A stretch of DNA of 36,771 bases from Planctomycetaceae bacterium. Its GTDB lineage: Bacteria > Planctomycetota > Planctomycetia > Pirellulales > Thermoguttaceae. The DNA lies in contig JAJFUI010000126.1 of NCBI GenBank assembly GCA_021372555.1, positions 1 to 36,771 of the forward strand. Direction: 5' to 3'. Under the pieces are notes generated by a model. That model was not told where the DNA came from and made no database searches. It saw only the letters and a list, made by a program, of their open reading frames with translations. A program made the position numbers and the translations under genes. Positions 1-8,871 of the stretch are shown here, piece after piece. Numbering within the stretch: the first letter of the stretch is position 1; the number at the start of each line of letters is the position of its first letter.

Positions 1-63
1 ATGATACTGACACACATCTTGATGCGTTTGCTTAACGCGGAAGACGCGGTGGCGAGCTCCTGA
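1..63 (+). CDS. C-terminal end of a possible upstream gene
   Basis: Frame 1 is open from the window edge to a TGA at 61-63, giving only about 20 residues. A second frame is open to a TAA at 33-35, so which frame is coding cannot be decided here. No family can be assigned. If real, it ends about 30 bases before the acetyltransferase and would belong to the same + strand polysaccharide operon. Confidence 0.3.
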   Translation: MILTHILMRLLNAEDAVASS

Positions 64-93
64 CAACGAGAGCCATTCCTTACCGGGACGATC

Positions 94-705
94 ATGCGTT
101 TCGCTGAATACCGGAAACTCGTCCACGCCGACGGATATCGCTACTTTGGCCGAATGGGGTTTGGAACTTTCTGTCGGGGGCTGTTTAACCAGGGCTTCAA
201 GTACACCTTTTGGATGCGAACTTGCGCCTACCTGCATGGTTCGGCGATTGGGCGATGGACGATTTATCCCCTGGCATGGATGCTACAGCAGCATTACTCA
301 CTTAGGTGCGGCATCGTAATTTCTCACCGCACTCAGGTTGGCGGTGGGCTGCGAATGGGACATTGTGGCAGCATCGTTGTCAACGCTTACGCCGTTATCG
401 GAAAGAACTGCGATCTTTCTCATGACGTCACGATTGGTGTTATTCCCCGCGGCCCAAAGAGAGGAACGCCACAAATCGGCGACAACGTCTATATTGGTCC
501 TGGGGCCAAGATACTTGGCAACGTAAGAATTGGCGACCATGCGGCCATCGGAGCCAATTGCGTGGTGACCAAAGATGTTCCCGACTATGGCGTCGTTGTC
601 GGGGTGCCGGGCCGGGTCATTTCCCTTAACGGTTCCAAAGAGTACGTCACGAACACCGAGTACGAACAGAGTGCCGCTTGTCACGCCGACACCACGAAAC
701 GGTGA
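94..705 (+). CDS. Serine O-acetyltransferase-like hexapeptide (left-handed beta-helix) acyltransferase
   Basis: This 203-residue protein probably transfers an acetyl group from acetyl-CoA to a sugar or serine-like hydroxyl in the cytoplasm. From about residue 85 it shows imperfect hexapeptide repeats ([34 protein letters not shown]) and the closing [15 protein letters not shown] segment usual for the CysE/WcaB group. It lacks the long N-terminal helical domain of housekeeping CysE (about 270 residues). That short form is common in polysaccharide loci. The ATG at 94 follows a GGGA at 85-88. It opens a run of + strand glycan genes, so polysaccharide O-acetylation is more likely than cysteine synthesis; the acceptor is not known. 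Confidence 0.85.
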   Translation: MRFAEYRKLVHADGYRYFGRMGFGTFCRGLFNQGFKYTFWMRTCAYLHGSAIGRWTIYPLAWMLQQHYSLRCGIVISHRTQVGGGLRMGHCGSIVVNAYAVIGKNCDLSHDVTIGVIPRGPKRGTPQIGDNVYIGPGAKILGNVRIGDHAAIGANCVVTKDVPDYGVVVGVPGRVISLNGSKEYVTNTEYEQSAACHADTTKR

Positions 706-739
706 AAGTCCGGCAACAGACGCCGGACTGGGAGTTCGC

Positions 740-1927
740 ATGAGACTGCTTTACGTCACGATGTCGATGCCGTTTGGCCCCGGGGAGGCGTTTTTCATCC
801 CCGAGGTAAACGAGTTGCGCCGCCAAGGCCACGAATTGCTGATCGTTCCCCGATCGCCTCGAGGCACAAGAGTCGTCAACGGCGACGCAAAGGGCCTTCC
901 CGCCCTGACGTTGCGACGCCCTGTCATTGCCCTCGACATCGCTGGCGGTGCTATCGCCGAACTATGCACGCATCCGTTCGCTTCCTTGCGCGTGTTCGGG
1001 GTTCTCTTTAAGAGCAGGAACCCACTGACGTTCGCTAAGAACCTCATCGTGTTTCCCAAGGGGCTTTGGCTGGGCCGGCTCGCTAATCGCTGGAAGGCGG
1101 ACCACATTCATGTCCAATGGGGACTGACCACGGCCACGATGGGCCTCGTGGCTAGCCGCGTTTCGGGAGTTCCTTGGAGTTGCACGGTGCATCGCGGCGA
1201 CATCATCGCGAACAACCTGCTCACGGTGAAGGCCCGGGAGGCCCAGTTCTTTCGCGTCATTTCCGAGGACGGCGTCGCGCTGGCGGCGGAAACGTGCGGA
1301 CGCTCGCTCGAGGGAAATGTCATTGTGTTGCATCTGGGCGTCGACTGTCCCAACCATGAGCCGCCCTTGCGTTCTCTGCATGAGCCGCCGGTTCTCATGT
1401 GTCCGGCGCACCTGATCGAGCGCAAGGGACAACAGTACCTGCTCGAGGCGCTCGACATCTTGCGCCGCCGAGGCCGGCGAGTTCGCCTTCTTTTGGCCGG
1501 GGAGGGCGACATGCGGTCCTTCCTCGAGTCGTTGACCGCCCGGTATGGCTTGAATGACGCCGTGCAATTTATGGGGCAGGTGGGCCATAGCGATCTGCTT
1601 CGGCTCTACCAAGGCGGAGAAGTCGACATGGTTGTTCTGCCGACGCTTCACGAGGGCATTCCTGTCTGCCTGATGGAAGCTATGGCGCATGGCGTACCGG
1701 TGGTCTCAACCCGGACCGGCGGAATACCAGAACTGCTTCGCGATGGCGCGGGAATATTAACGCCAATGCGAGATCCGCCGGCCTTGGCCGATGCCATTGA
1801 AGGGCTGCTGGGTGACTCTGAGAAGAGGGCCCGGCTTGTCCAAGTCGGTTGGCGGCGGGTCGCCGACGAATTTTCGGTCGAGGCAGTGACCAACGCACTG
1901 GTAAAACACATCCCTAACGGCAACTGA
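740..1927 (+). CDS. Glycosyltransferase family 4 (GT-B fold)
   Basis: A 395-residue retaining glycosyltransferase predicted to add a sugar from a nucleotide-sugar donor to a lipid-linked glycan on the cytoplasmic face of the membrane. The N-terminal half begins MRLLYVTMSMPFGPGEAFF, a typical GT4 acceptor-domain opening. The C-terminal donor domain has LLAGEGDM and the E-x7-E segment EGIPVCLMEAM, followed by AHGVPVVSTRTGGIPELL. The same frame is open further upstream to 575, but that would overlap the acetyltransferase by 130 bases. The ATG at 740, with GGGAG at 730-734, gives the expected N-terminus. Its stop overlaps the next start by one base. Confidence 0.9.
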   Translation: MRLLYVTMSMPFGPGEAFFIPEVNELRRQGHELLIVPRSPRGTRVVNGDAKGLPALTLRRPVIALDIAGGAIAELCTHPFASLRVFGVLFKSRNPLTFAKNLIVFPKGLWLGRLANRWKADHIHVQWGLTTATMGLVASRVSGVPWSCTVHRGDIIANNLLTVKAREAQFFRVISEDGVALAAETCGRSLEGNVIVLHLGVDCPNHEPPLRSLHEPPVLMCPAHLIERKGQQYLLEALDILRRRGRRVRLLLAGEGDMRSFLESLTARYGLNDAVQFMGQVGHSDLLRLYQGGEVDMVVLPTLHEGIPVCLMEAMAHGVPVVSTRTGGIPELLRDGAGILTPMRDPPALADAIEGLLGDSEKRARLVQVGWRRVADEFSVEAVTNALVKHIPNGN

Positions 1928-2976
1928 TGACACCCGAGAATACAAATCCAATGGTTTCCGTCGTCGTTCCTTGCCGGAACGAGGTGAAGTGGATAGGGCC
2001 GTGCCTGGAGTCCATTCTTGCCAACGATTTTCCGAAAGAGCAGTTGGAAGTGCTTGTAGTCGACGGGATGAGTGACGACGGAACGCGACCGATCGTCGAG
2101 GATTTCTCCCGGCGATATCCTTTCGTCCGCATGATCGACAATCCGCGAAGGATCACGCCCGTGGCGTTGAACGTCGGAATTGCGGCGTCACATGGAAGCG
2201 TCATTGTCCGCATGGATGCACACGTCGATTACCCGACGCATTACATCTCCCGGCTGGTGCATTGGCTCGAAACGAGCGGCGCCGACGTCGTGGGCGGACA
2301 GTGTCACACTTGCCCTGCAAATGGTTCGACGCTGGCCAAGGCGATCGCCCTGGGGATGTCGCATCCATTGGGCGTAGGCAATTCCCATTTCCGCATTGGC
2401 TCGACAGAGCCGCGCTGGGTCGATGCGACTCCGCTGGGATGCTTCCGGCGGGACGTCTTTGATCGCATCGGGCTGTTCGACGAGGAATTGATTCGCAATC
2501 AGGACGACGAAATCGAATTGCGATTGATCCGGGCGGGCGGACGCGTGCTCCTGGTCCCGGACGTCGCGTTCCGCTACTACACCCGCGATTCACTCCGAAA
2601 GCTCTGGCGAATGTACTATCAATACGGCTACTTCAAGCCGCTGGTGGTGCGAAAGGTCGGGCGGCTGATGACGGCCAGGCAGCTCGTTCCGGCCGTTTTC
2701 GTGCTGAGCCTTGTGGTGGCGGCACTGGCTGCGCCCTGGAGTTGGGTGGCCGTGTGCATGTTGGCCGCGATTGTGCTGGCCTACACCGCGGCAATCATCA
2801 GCCTAGGCGCAGCGCCAGCCATCCGGCAAGGACTCGGCTGTTCGTTTTGGCTTTGTGCCGTGTTCCCAACGCTGCACATGAGCTACGGATTGGGCTATCT
2901 CAAGGGCGTCCTCGACTTCATGATCTTTCGTCGTCGCGCTTCCGGGCAAGGCGACGCGACACCGATAACCAGATAG
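1927..2976 (+). CDS. Glycosyltransferase family 2 with C-terminal membrane segments
   Basis: A 349-residue GT-A fold enzyme predicted to transfer a sugar during glycan assembly at the inner membrane. Visible motifs are SVVVPCRNE at the nucleotide-binding N-terminus, DGMSDDGT, the metal-binding-like region VRMDAHVDYP, and NQDDEIELRLIRAGG, which matches the ED/Q-type acceptor motif of processive-like GT2 enzymes. Two hydrophobic stretches near residues 255-305 suggest membrane anchoring. The ATG at 1927 shares its A with the TGA of the preceding gene, indicating translational coupling. The sugar specificity cannot be read from the sequence. Confidence 0.9.
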   Translation: MTPENTNPMVSVVVPCRNEVKWIGPCLESILANDFPKEQLEVLVVDGMSDDGTRPIVEDFSRRYPFVRMIDNPRRITPVALNVGIAASHGSVIVRMDAHVDYPTHYISRLVHWLETSGADVVGGQCHTCPANGSTLAKAIALGMSHPLGVGNSHFRIGSTEPRWVDATPLGCFRRDVFDRIGLFDEELIRNQDDEIELRLIRAGGRVLLVPDVAFRYYTRDSLRKLWRMYYQYGYFKPLVVRKVGRLMTARQLVPAVFVLSLVVAALAAPWSWVAVCMLAAIVLAYTAAIISLGAAPAIRQGLGCSFWLCAVFPTLHMSYGLGYLKGVLDFMIFRRRASGQGDATPITR

Positions 2977-2995
2977 CCAGGCAGCCACCATCTCC

Positions 2996-4012
2996 TTGAG
3001 CATTGGCATCGTTATGACAGCAAACCGAGAGGCAATTTCCGGCATCAGTTTGGCGGAATACGTTGCCGCGTTGAGCGATGACGGCGCAACCGTTGTCCCG
3101 GGCGCCGACGGGACTTATTGGCGATCCGCCGAACGACTCTCTTTGGAACGCTTGCCGACGAGGTGTCTCGACGAGCCGTCGCAGGACGAGGTCCGCAACG
3201 CCCTCAGGCGGACGCGAACGGCCGTCGCAACCTATAACCGGCACGCCGACGCATCGCATCCGCAAAACGCTTGGCTCTATCTTTGCCAGAATCAAGATTA
3301 TCGCGTCGAGAATCTGGAATCGGCCGCCCGCCGAGATGTGAGGAGGGCCTTGCGTGAGTTTCGCTTCGAAATGGTGGACATATCGAGGCTTCTCCAAGAC
3401 GGCGCCGCGGCATTTTGCGAAACTCGTTCGCGGCTAGGATTGTCGGATGGCGTACCAGAGGCGTTTCAAAAACACTTTCGGAGGTTTCTGGATAAACCGG
3501 ACAGTCAGATCATAGCTGCGTGGAGAGATGGCGAGGAAAGCGGCCCCTGCCTCGCGGCCTTCATGAGTGTGTCAATCGTCGAACGGTGGGTGACGATTGC
3601 GGCGTACTCGCGAACCGCGTACCTTCGCTACTGTCCCAACAATGGATTGCTCCACTACGCAATGGAGCACTTCCTGACGCAACATAAACTGCAAGGCCTT
3701 GACTACGGTCTTAGTTCTATTCAAGAGGTCGGCAAGGCTGACACCCTACACCGGTTCAAAGTGCGGATGGGATTCGAGGCCATCCCCGTGCATCGCGCCT
3801 TCGTGTTTCACCCCCTTCTGCGGCCGTTGGTAAATCCTCTAACGTTGTGGGGGCTGAGGACCTGCGCGCGGGTGCATCCGTCCAGCCGTAGATTGCGCAA
3901 GGCCGCCGGCCTGTTGGCCGCGCATCTCGGAAGGCACGAACCGCCTACCACCCACCACGGCGATCAACACGATACAGGCAACGCTCACGACGGACCGGCA
4001 AAGCACGAATGA
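2996..4012 (+). CDS. FemAB/GNAT-like acyl or aminoacyl transferase
   Basis: A protein of 338 residues from a TTG start at 2996, or 332 from the ATG at 3014; neither has a clear ribosome-binding site. The central and C-terminal part, including the FMSVSIVERWVTIAAYSRTA strand region and a PNNGLLHYAMEHF helix, resembles the GNAT-type fold of FemAB-like proteins found in polysaccharide and exosortase loci. Its last segment (RFKVRMGFEAIPVHR) is the usual closing strand of such transferases. The tail is low-complexity and His-rich. The gene ends in an ATGA overlap with the next gene. Family placement is by pattern only; the substrate is unknown. Confidence 0.65.
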   Translation: MSIGIVMTANREAISGISLAEYVAALSDDGATVVPGADGTYWRSAERLSLERLPTRCLDEPSQDEVRNALRRTRTAVATYNRHADASHPQNAWLYLCQNQDYRVENLESAARRDVRRALREFRFEMVDISRLLQDGAAAFCETRSRLGLSDGVPEAFQKHFRRFLDKPDSQIIAAWRDGEESGPCLAAFMSVSIVERWVTIAAYSRTAYLRYCPNNGLLHYAMEHFLTQHKLQGLDYGLSSIQEVGKADTLHRFKVRMGFEAIPVHRAFVFHPLLRPLVNPLTLWGLRTCARVHPSSRRLRKAAGLLAAHLGRHEPPTTHHGDQHDTGNAHDGPAKHE

Positions 4013-5229
4013 TACCGCGACACGCACCGCCGTTCAGCCTGCACACACTGATTGCGACCGCGCTGTTTCGCCGCTCGCTCAGAGGCGACGAGTGGGAAAT
4101 CGCTTGCGCCGAGATGCTTAACGTACGACACGCATTGCTGCTCCCAAGCGCTCGTGCAGGAATCCTGCTGGCAATAAGGGCTGTCAAGGAGCCAGACACC
4201 CTGGTCGTCGGACCGGCATACGTGTGCAACGTCGTCCATGAAGCCATGATTCTTTCGGGCGCAAGCGTTCGGTTCGTGGACTGCGCGGCGGACGGGTTTC
4301 TGATGGATGCACCGCCTGCGACGATCGGCAGGCCGTGGGTCCACGTTCTTAGCGACATTTACGGTTTGCCATGTGCTAGAGCGGCATCGTTGCCCGAGGG
4401 GACTGCTCCGCCAAGCTTGCGTCTCTGGGACATGGCCATGACCGTTCCGCAGGCCGGCACGTTTTCCCACCTCGGATCAGGCGACGCGGCCTTGCTAAGC
4501 TTCGGCCTCGGCAAGTGTCTGTACGCTGGGTGGGGAGGCGCACTGCTGTCGAACGACACGAATCTGATGGATCGCATACGCGACGAACGAAATCGCTTAG
4601 TGGTTAACGACTGCGCCGCGGCCCGGCTCCGCCACGGTCTGTCTGTGCTGGCACGAACGACGGCGCACACCCGTTGCGCGTACGCGCTCGGACGGATGGT
4701 CGCCGATCGGCGGAACGCCCGTCGTCAGGCCGGCGCTCGCAAGGAAGCAACAACGGCATCGGCCGATGCCGGGCGTCTGGACCGACTCGAGCGCGAGTGG
4801 ACGGAGCCGATGACGCCCTTGAACCGCAAACTAGCCAGGGAAAACCTCCGCCGATCTGCCGAGAGCGCGATGCTTCGACGTCGCCAGGCCGAGCAATATC
4901 GCCGGCGTCTCGAACCGTTAGGCATCGTCCGCGGAATTCCGCCAAATGCGCTGCCCCAGAGTCACTTTCCCATCTGCGTCGCAGCCACACGGCGGGCGGG
5001 CGTGCGAACATTCCTGCAGCAACACGGCGTCGACACGGCAATGTTTTTCCCATTTCCGTCACGGCTCCGACGAGCCGACTATCCCAATGCGGCCACGGCG
5101 TCCACGGAAGTCATCTTGCTGCCGCTGGGCGAACTGTTGCGGCTGAACGAGGCGGATGTCGTTGCAAAGTATGTGGAGCAAGCCTTGCTCGCGGTCCCGA
5201 CGCAAGAAACACCGTCCGGCGCAGTGTAG
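4009..5229 (+). CDS. Divergent DegT/DnrJ/EryC1/StrS-type PLP enzyme
   Basis: A 406-residue protein with the layout of sugar aminotransferases that make 3- or 4-amino sugars from keto-sugar nucleotides. The N-terminal ALLLPSARAGILLAI matches the cofactor-phosphate region, WDMAMTVPQ around Asp141 fits the ring-nitrogen Asp position, and FGLGKCLYAGWGGALL places the likely PLP lysine at Lys169. Several segments are unlike standard family members. These include the missing EDAAH signature and an Arg-rich region near residues 205-300. The substrate may therefore differ, or the protein may have another role. Its ATG overlaps the preceding stop by four bases. It is the less typical of two DegT-type genes in this locus. 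Confidence 0.7.
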   Translation: MIPRHAPPFSLHTLIATALFRRSLRGDEWEIACAEMLNVRHALLLPSARAGILLAIRAVKEPDTLVVGPAYVCNVVHEAMILSGASVRFVDCAADGFLMDAPPATIGRPWVHVLSDIYGLPCARAASLPEGTAPPSLRLWDMAMTVPQAGTFSHLGSGDAALLSFGLGKCLYAGWGGALLSNDTNLMDRIRDERNRLVVNDCAAARLRHGLSVLARTTAHTRCAYALGRMVADRRNARRQAGARKEATTASADAGRLDRLEREWTEPMTPLNRKLARENLRRSAESAMLRRRQAEQYRRRLEPLGIVRGIPPNALPQSHFPICVAATRRAGVRTFLQQHGVDTAMFFPFPSRLRRADYPNAATASTEVILLPLGELLRLNEADVVAKYVEQALLAVPTQETPSGAV

Positions 5230-5230
5230 A

Positions 5231-5878
5231 ATGAAACGGCTCTTTGATGTTACTGTGAGCGCCGTCGGCCTGGCAATGCTTACGCTGCCAATGTTGTTGG
5301 TGGCCCTGCTCATTAAACTGACTTCGCGTGGGCCTGTGTATTTCCGCCAAGAGCGAATGGGACGCGCCGGCCGGCCGTTCGTGATCCTGAAGTTTCGCAC
5401 CATGGTCCAAGACGCGCCGTCCAAGGGCGGGCCGATCACCTTTGGCGCCGACCCGCGGATTACACGAGTCGGCCACTGGCTGCGAATGACCAAGTTCGAC
5501 GAATTGCCCCAGCTAATCAATGTCTTTCGCGGCGAAATGAGCCTTGTCGGCCCTCGCCCGGAAGTTCGCCGCTATGTCGAAATGTTTGCCGATGACTACG
5601 CTGAAATACTGACGGTTCGTCCGGGAATCACCGACCTCGCGTCGATCAAGTACCGCGACGAAGCCACGGTGCTGGCCCAGGCCGCAAACCCGGAACAAGA
5701 GTACGTGCGCCGGGTGCTTCCTGAAAAGATTCGACTCGCCAAGGAGTACGTCCGGCGGTCCTCCCTTTGGTTCGATCTAAAGTTGATCCTGTTGACATTT
5801 GTAGCGCTTTTTCATACCGGCGGAGATGCTCCCCCGGCCAGCGGAAGCGCGCCAGCAACTCACACTTCCGAGCAGTAA
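5231..5878 (+). CDS. Initiating sugar-1-phosphate transferase (bacterial sugar transferase family)
   Basis: A 215-residue monotopic phosphoglycosyl transferase that would start glycan synthesis by moving a sugar phosphate from a UDP-sugar to undecaprenyl phosphate. It has one hydrophobic N-terminal segment (residues 8-30), then PVYFRQERMGRAGRPF, KFRTM, the catalytic Asp90-Glu91 pair in FDELPQLINVFRGEMS, and LVGPRPE. It is the short PglC-like form, without the extra membrane domain of WcaJ. The start at 5231 lies one base after the preceding stop; a longer in-frame extension to 5156 would run into that gene. It marks the locus as lipid-carrier-dependent surface polysaccharide synthesis. Confidence 0.93.
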   Translation: MKRLFDVTVSAVGLAMLTLPMLLVALLIKLTSRGPVYFRQERMGRAGRPFVILKFRTMVQDAPSKGGPITFGADPRITRVGHWLRMTKFDELPQLINVFRGEMSLVGPRPEVRRYVEMFADDYAEILTVRPGITDLASIKYRDEATVLAQAANPEQEYVRRVLPEKIRLAKEYVRRSSLWFDLKLILLTFVALFHTGGDAPPASGSAPATHTSEQ

Positions 5879-5882
5879 CGCC

Positions 5883-6536
5883 ATGACTGAACACGACAAA
5901 GCGGCGGTGTTTTTCGATCGGTTCGCCCAGACGTTTGACACGCTCTACGAAGGGAAACGCGGGCGGCTGATGCGGTTTATCGACAAGCATTTCCGCAGCG
6001 ACATTTACATCCGATTCGCGAAGACCTTCGAGGTATTCGGCGATCTGACGGGCAAAACCGTTGTCGACATCGGTTGCGGTTCGGGCGTCTACGCTATCGA
6101 GGCCCTGCGCCTTGGCGCCCAGCGAGTCGTGGCGTTGGACCCCGCGCCCGGCATGTTGGATTTGGTTCGCACCAGACTGAAAGAGACGCAACTGCTCGAT
6201 CGATGCGAGCTTATCCTGGGAGCATTCCCCGAAGTGATGCCGCCGCAGGGCGACCACGCGATCGTCATGGGCGTGCTGGACTACGTGAAAGATGCCGGGG
6301 CCTTTTTGCGAAGCCTGCGGAAGGTAGTGCGGACGTCCGCGGCGGTGTCTTTTCCCAGCAAGCATTGGCTCCGAACGCCGCTGCGGAAGGTGCGATACCG
6401 AATGCGGAATTGCCCCCTCTACTTTTATGACGTGCCGCAAATCAAGGCTTTGGGGCGTGAGGCCGGGTTCGCTTCGGTCGAGGTCTACAAGATACCCGGC
6501 GCGGGAATGGACTACCACGTCGCCCTGCGGCTGTAG
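5883..6536 (+). CDS. SAM-dependent class I methyltransferase
   Basis: A 217-residue protein with the Rossmann motif I VVDIGCGSGVYAIE, an acidic motif II (VVALDPAPGML) and a post-motif LILGAFPEVMPP, typical of small-molecule methyltransferases. It probably methylates a sugar or a glycan-linked group in the cytoplasm, an inference from its place among glycan genes. The ATG at 5883 is chosen over an in-frame ATG at 5826, which would overlap the sugar transferase by more than 50 bases. The gap to the preceding stop is 4 bases. Confidence 0.85.
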   Translation: MTEHDKAAVFFDRFAQTFDTLYEGKRGRLMRFIDKHFRSDIYIRFAKTFEVFGDLTGKTVVDIGCGSGVYAIEALRLGAQRVVALDPAPGMLDLVRTRLKETQLLDRCELILGAFPEVMPPQGDHAIVMGVLDYVKDAGAFLRSLRKVVRTSAAVSFPSKHWLRTPLRKVRYRMRNCPLYFYDVPQIKALGREAGFASVEVYKIPGAGMDYHVALRL

Positions 6537-6551
6537 AGACTCGTTGGACAA

Positions 6552-7442
6552 ATGACAACCTGCGTACCGCGTACTGCACGAATGGCTAAAGTAACTCACG
6601 CTTTCTCGATGGACGTTGAAGGCTTCGCCGAAAGCATGGCGGAATCTTTCCGCGTCCCGCCCGAGATGATGGGCGGGCAAGAGGAACTCGACGAAATCCA
6701 GAGGAACGTTGACGAAACCCTCGAGTTCCTGGAATCGCGATCGGTGAAAGGGACGTTCTTCGTGCTGGGAAGAATTGCCGTAAAACTGCCAAAGCTCGTC
6801 CGCAGAATCGCCGAGTGTGGCCACGAGATCGCCTCGCATAGTCACGAACACCTGCGACTGTACAACTTATCGCGGCAACAGGTTCAAGATTCGCTGGCCG
6901 GCTCACGCAAGGCCTTGGAAGATGCCTCGGGAACGCCGGTCAAGGGTTTCCGCGCCCCCGACTTCTCCATCAACGCGCAGACGCTTTTCATCTTCGATCT
7001 AATTCAAGAGGCGGGTTATCAATACGATTCATCGGTTTATCCCATCGCCGGACACGATGTGTACGGAATCGCGGGAACGGAGCGATGGATTCATCGTTTG
7101 GAGAACGGCTTGATCGAGTATCCGCTAAGCACGGCCGAGATCGCTGGGCGACGGCTGCCCGCGCTGGGTGGCGGCTATTTTCGCCTCTATCCGTTGCCGC
7201 TCACGCGATGGGTGTTGCGATCGTATGAGAAAGCAGACAAACCGGCGATGTTTTACATCCATCCTTACGAACTGGGCAATATTTGCCCGGGGGTCCCTGG
7301 CCTGTCTCGAAGTCGAACATTTCGGCATTACGTCAATCGGAAAAGGACCAAGGCGCGTTTCGACAAGCTATTCCGCCGACATCGCTTCGGACGCGTCGAT
7401 GAGGTGTTGCGCGATCGCGGATTCTTGGCCGCTGCAAGATAG
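6552..7442 (+). CDS. Polysaccharide deacetylase, exosortase-locus type
   Basis: A 296-residue NodB-fold carbohydrate esterase predicted to remove N-acetyl groups from polysaccharide. In place of TFDDG it has SMDVEG (Asp21, Glu23), the variant seen in the deacetylase subfamily tied to PEP-CTERM/exosortase polysaccharide loci. The zinc motif is HSHEH (His96, His100), and RAPDFSI forms motif 3. FYIHPYELG near the C-terminus is also characteristic of that subfamily. There is no signal peptide, so it may act inside the cell or need another export route. A second possible start lies at 6582. Assignment to this subfamily is from recall of motifs, not from a search. Confidence 0.88.
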   Translation: MTTCVPRTARMAKVTHAFSMDVEGFAESMAESFRVPPEMMGGQEELDEIQRNVDETLEFLESRSVKGTFFVLGRIAVKLPKLVRRIAECGHEIASHSHEHLRLYNLSRQQVQDSLAGSRKALEDASGTPVKGFRAPDFSINAQTLFIFDLIQEAGYQYDSSVYPIAGHDVYGIAGTERWIHRLENGLIEYPLSTAEIAGRRLPALGGGYFRLYPLPLTRWVLRSYEKADKPAMFYIHPYELGNICPGVPGLSRSRTFRHYVNRKRTKARFDKLFRRHRFGRVDEVLRDRGFLAAAR

Positions 7443-7474
7443 TTTTTTTGGCTCCAATTTCTGAAAGCTTGATT

Positions 7475-8800
7475 ATGGCTTCGGCTTCGCAGTCCAACTC
7501 AGTTCCAGTCCCTTTCTTTCGTCCCTCGATCACCGATGCTGAAATCGACGAGGTCGTGGCGTGTCTCCGGTCCGGCTGGCTCACCACCGGGGCTCGCTGC
7601 AAGCAGTTTGAAACGGAGTTTGCCAAACAAACGGGGGCGAAGCACGCGGTGGCCGTCAACTCCGCCACGGCAGCCTTGCACCTCGCCGTCGATGCCCTGG
7701 GCCTCGGGCCGGGCCAGGCGGTGCTTGTGCCGACGATGACCTTTGCGGCCACCGCCGAGGTGGTCCGTTACCAGGGCGCCGTCCCTCTCCTGGTCGATTG
7801 CGACCCGGTCACGCTGAACCTCGATCTGGCCGATGCACAGCGAAAGATCGAGCAACTGCGAGCCGGCCAACTACCGCTCGACCGCGGCCTTCAAGTCGTC
7901 GGCATCATCCCGGTGCATGTCGGCGGGCTGATGATGGATATGGACGAGGTGCAGGCCTTCGCCACTCGGCACGGACTGTGGGTGGTTGAGGACGCCGCAC
8001 ACAGCTTCCCCGCGGCGTATCGGACGGCAAGTGTCGACCCTAGTGACACCGCGCAAAACAAGCCTGTCAACGCCGGCGTTCTCCCCGACGGCGAAGCGAC
8101 TCCGCAGGCCGACGACCTCTTTAGAGAACCGCGGCCGAACGGCTGGCGGCGTTGCGGCGAGAGCACCTCGGCGGTGAGTTGTTTCTCCTTCTATGCAAAT
8201 AAGACGATCACCACTGGCGAAGGCGGGATGGCCACCAGTGGCGATGAAGCCCTGGCTGCGCGGATGCGACAAATGTCGCTCCATGGCCTGTCACACGACG
8301 CCTGGAAGCGATATTCGGGCAATCACGCCTGGGACTATCGCATTGTGGCGCCTGGGTACAAGTACAATCTTACCGACATTGCCGCGGCCATCGGTATCCA
8401 TCAACTTGCCCGGGCGGAGGAATTGCGACTGGAACGCCAGGCGATCGCGAGGCAATACCGCGAGCAATTGGCCGACGTCGAGGAGATCGAGTTGCCGCTG
8501 GACCCCGCCGACCGCATCCACTCGTGGCACTTGTTCCCAATTCGATTGCGGCTCGAAAAGCTTGCGATGGACCGAAACGCGTTTATGGTGGAGCTTCGCG
8601 ATCACGGCATCGGCTGCTCGGTGCATTGGCGACCGCTGCACCTGCACCCCTATTACGAAGAGACCTTCGCCTGGCGCCCGGAGCATCTTCCTGTGGCGTC
8701 ATCCCAGTGGCCGCGGATCGTGAGTCTGCCGTTGTTTCCAGGCATGAGTGACGCCGAGCGGCAGCGAGTGGTTAAGGTTGTGCGAGAGTTGTGTGCGTGA
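7475..8800 (+). CDS. DegT/DnrJ/EryC1/StrS aminotransferase with an internal insertion
   Basis: A 441-residue PLP-dependent aminotransferase predicted to convert a keto-sugar nucleotide to an amino sugar, using glutamate as donor. It shows PFFRPSITDAEIDEV, GWLTTGARCKQFE, VNSATAALHL, the Asp173 motif VVEDAAHS, and the PLP lysine Lys243 in FSFYANKTITTGEGGM. Between AAHSFPAAYR and CGESTSAVSCFSF it carries roughly 30 more residues (about 184-226) than the short loop normal for the family. The ATG at 7475 is preferred; a TTG at 7448 would add nine residues. A standard member of the family apart from the loop, and a likely source of an amino sugar for the nearby acetyl and acyl transferases. Confidence 0.92.
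   Translation: MASASQSNSVPVPFFRPSITDAEIDEVVACLRSGWLTTGARCKQFETEFAKQTGAKHAVAVNSATAALHLAVDALGLGPGQAVLVPTMTFAATAEVVRYQGAVPLLVDCDPVTLNLDLADAQRKIEQLRAGQLPLDRGLQVVGIIPVHVGGLMMDMDEVQAFATRHGLWVVEDAAHSFPAAYRTASVDPSDTAQNKPVNAGVLPDGEATPQADDLFREPRPNGWRRCGESTSAVSCFSFYANKTITTGEGGMATSGDEALAARMRQMSLHGLSHDAWKRYSGNHAWDYRIVAPGYKYNLTDIAAAIGIHQLARAEELRLERQAIARQYREQLADVEEIELPLDPADRIHSWHLFPIRLRLEKLAMDRNAFMVELRDHGIGCSVHWRPLHLHPYYEETFAWRPEHLPVASSQWPRIVSLPLFPGMSDAERQRVVKVVRELCA
8024..8152 (+). other. In-frame insertion in the DegT aminotransferase
   Basis: This segment encodes about 43 residues rich in Pro, Asp, Asn and Arg between two strongly conserved family motifs, where roughly a dozen residues are usual. It contains a weak inverted repeat, GTGTC at 8031-8035 with GACAC at 8045-8049. 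The origin is uncertain: it could be a domesticated repeat or an expanded surface loop. The flanking motifs stay in frame. Confidence 0.5.
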
Positions 8801-8871
8801 TCAAGCCTTGCGAGCGTGGAGTGCGCTGGTTACTTTCCCAAATACGATGACTTTCTCCACATGAGACGGCA

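Noticed and set aside
575..739. 55-residue N-terminal extension of the GT4 glycosyltransferase
   Set aside because: It overlaps the acetyltransferase in another frame and does not match the family; the ATG at 740 has a ribosome-binding site and a normal N-terminus.
5646..6851. 401-residue open frame on the - strand
   Set aside because: It lies opposite the sugar transferase, methyltransferase and deacetylase genes, all with clear family motifs; its protein is His/Arg-rich and resembles no family.
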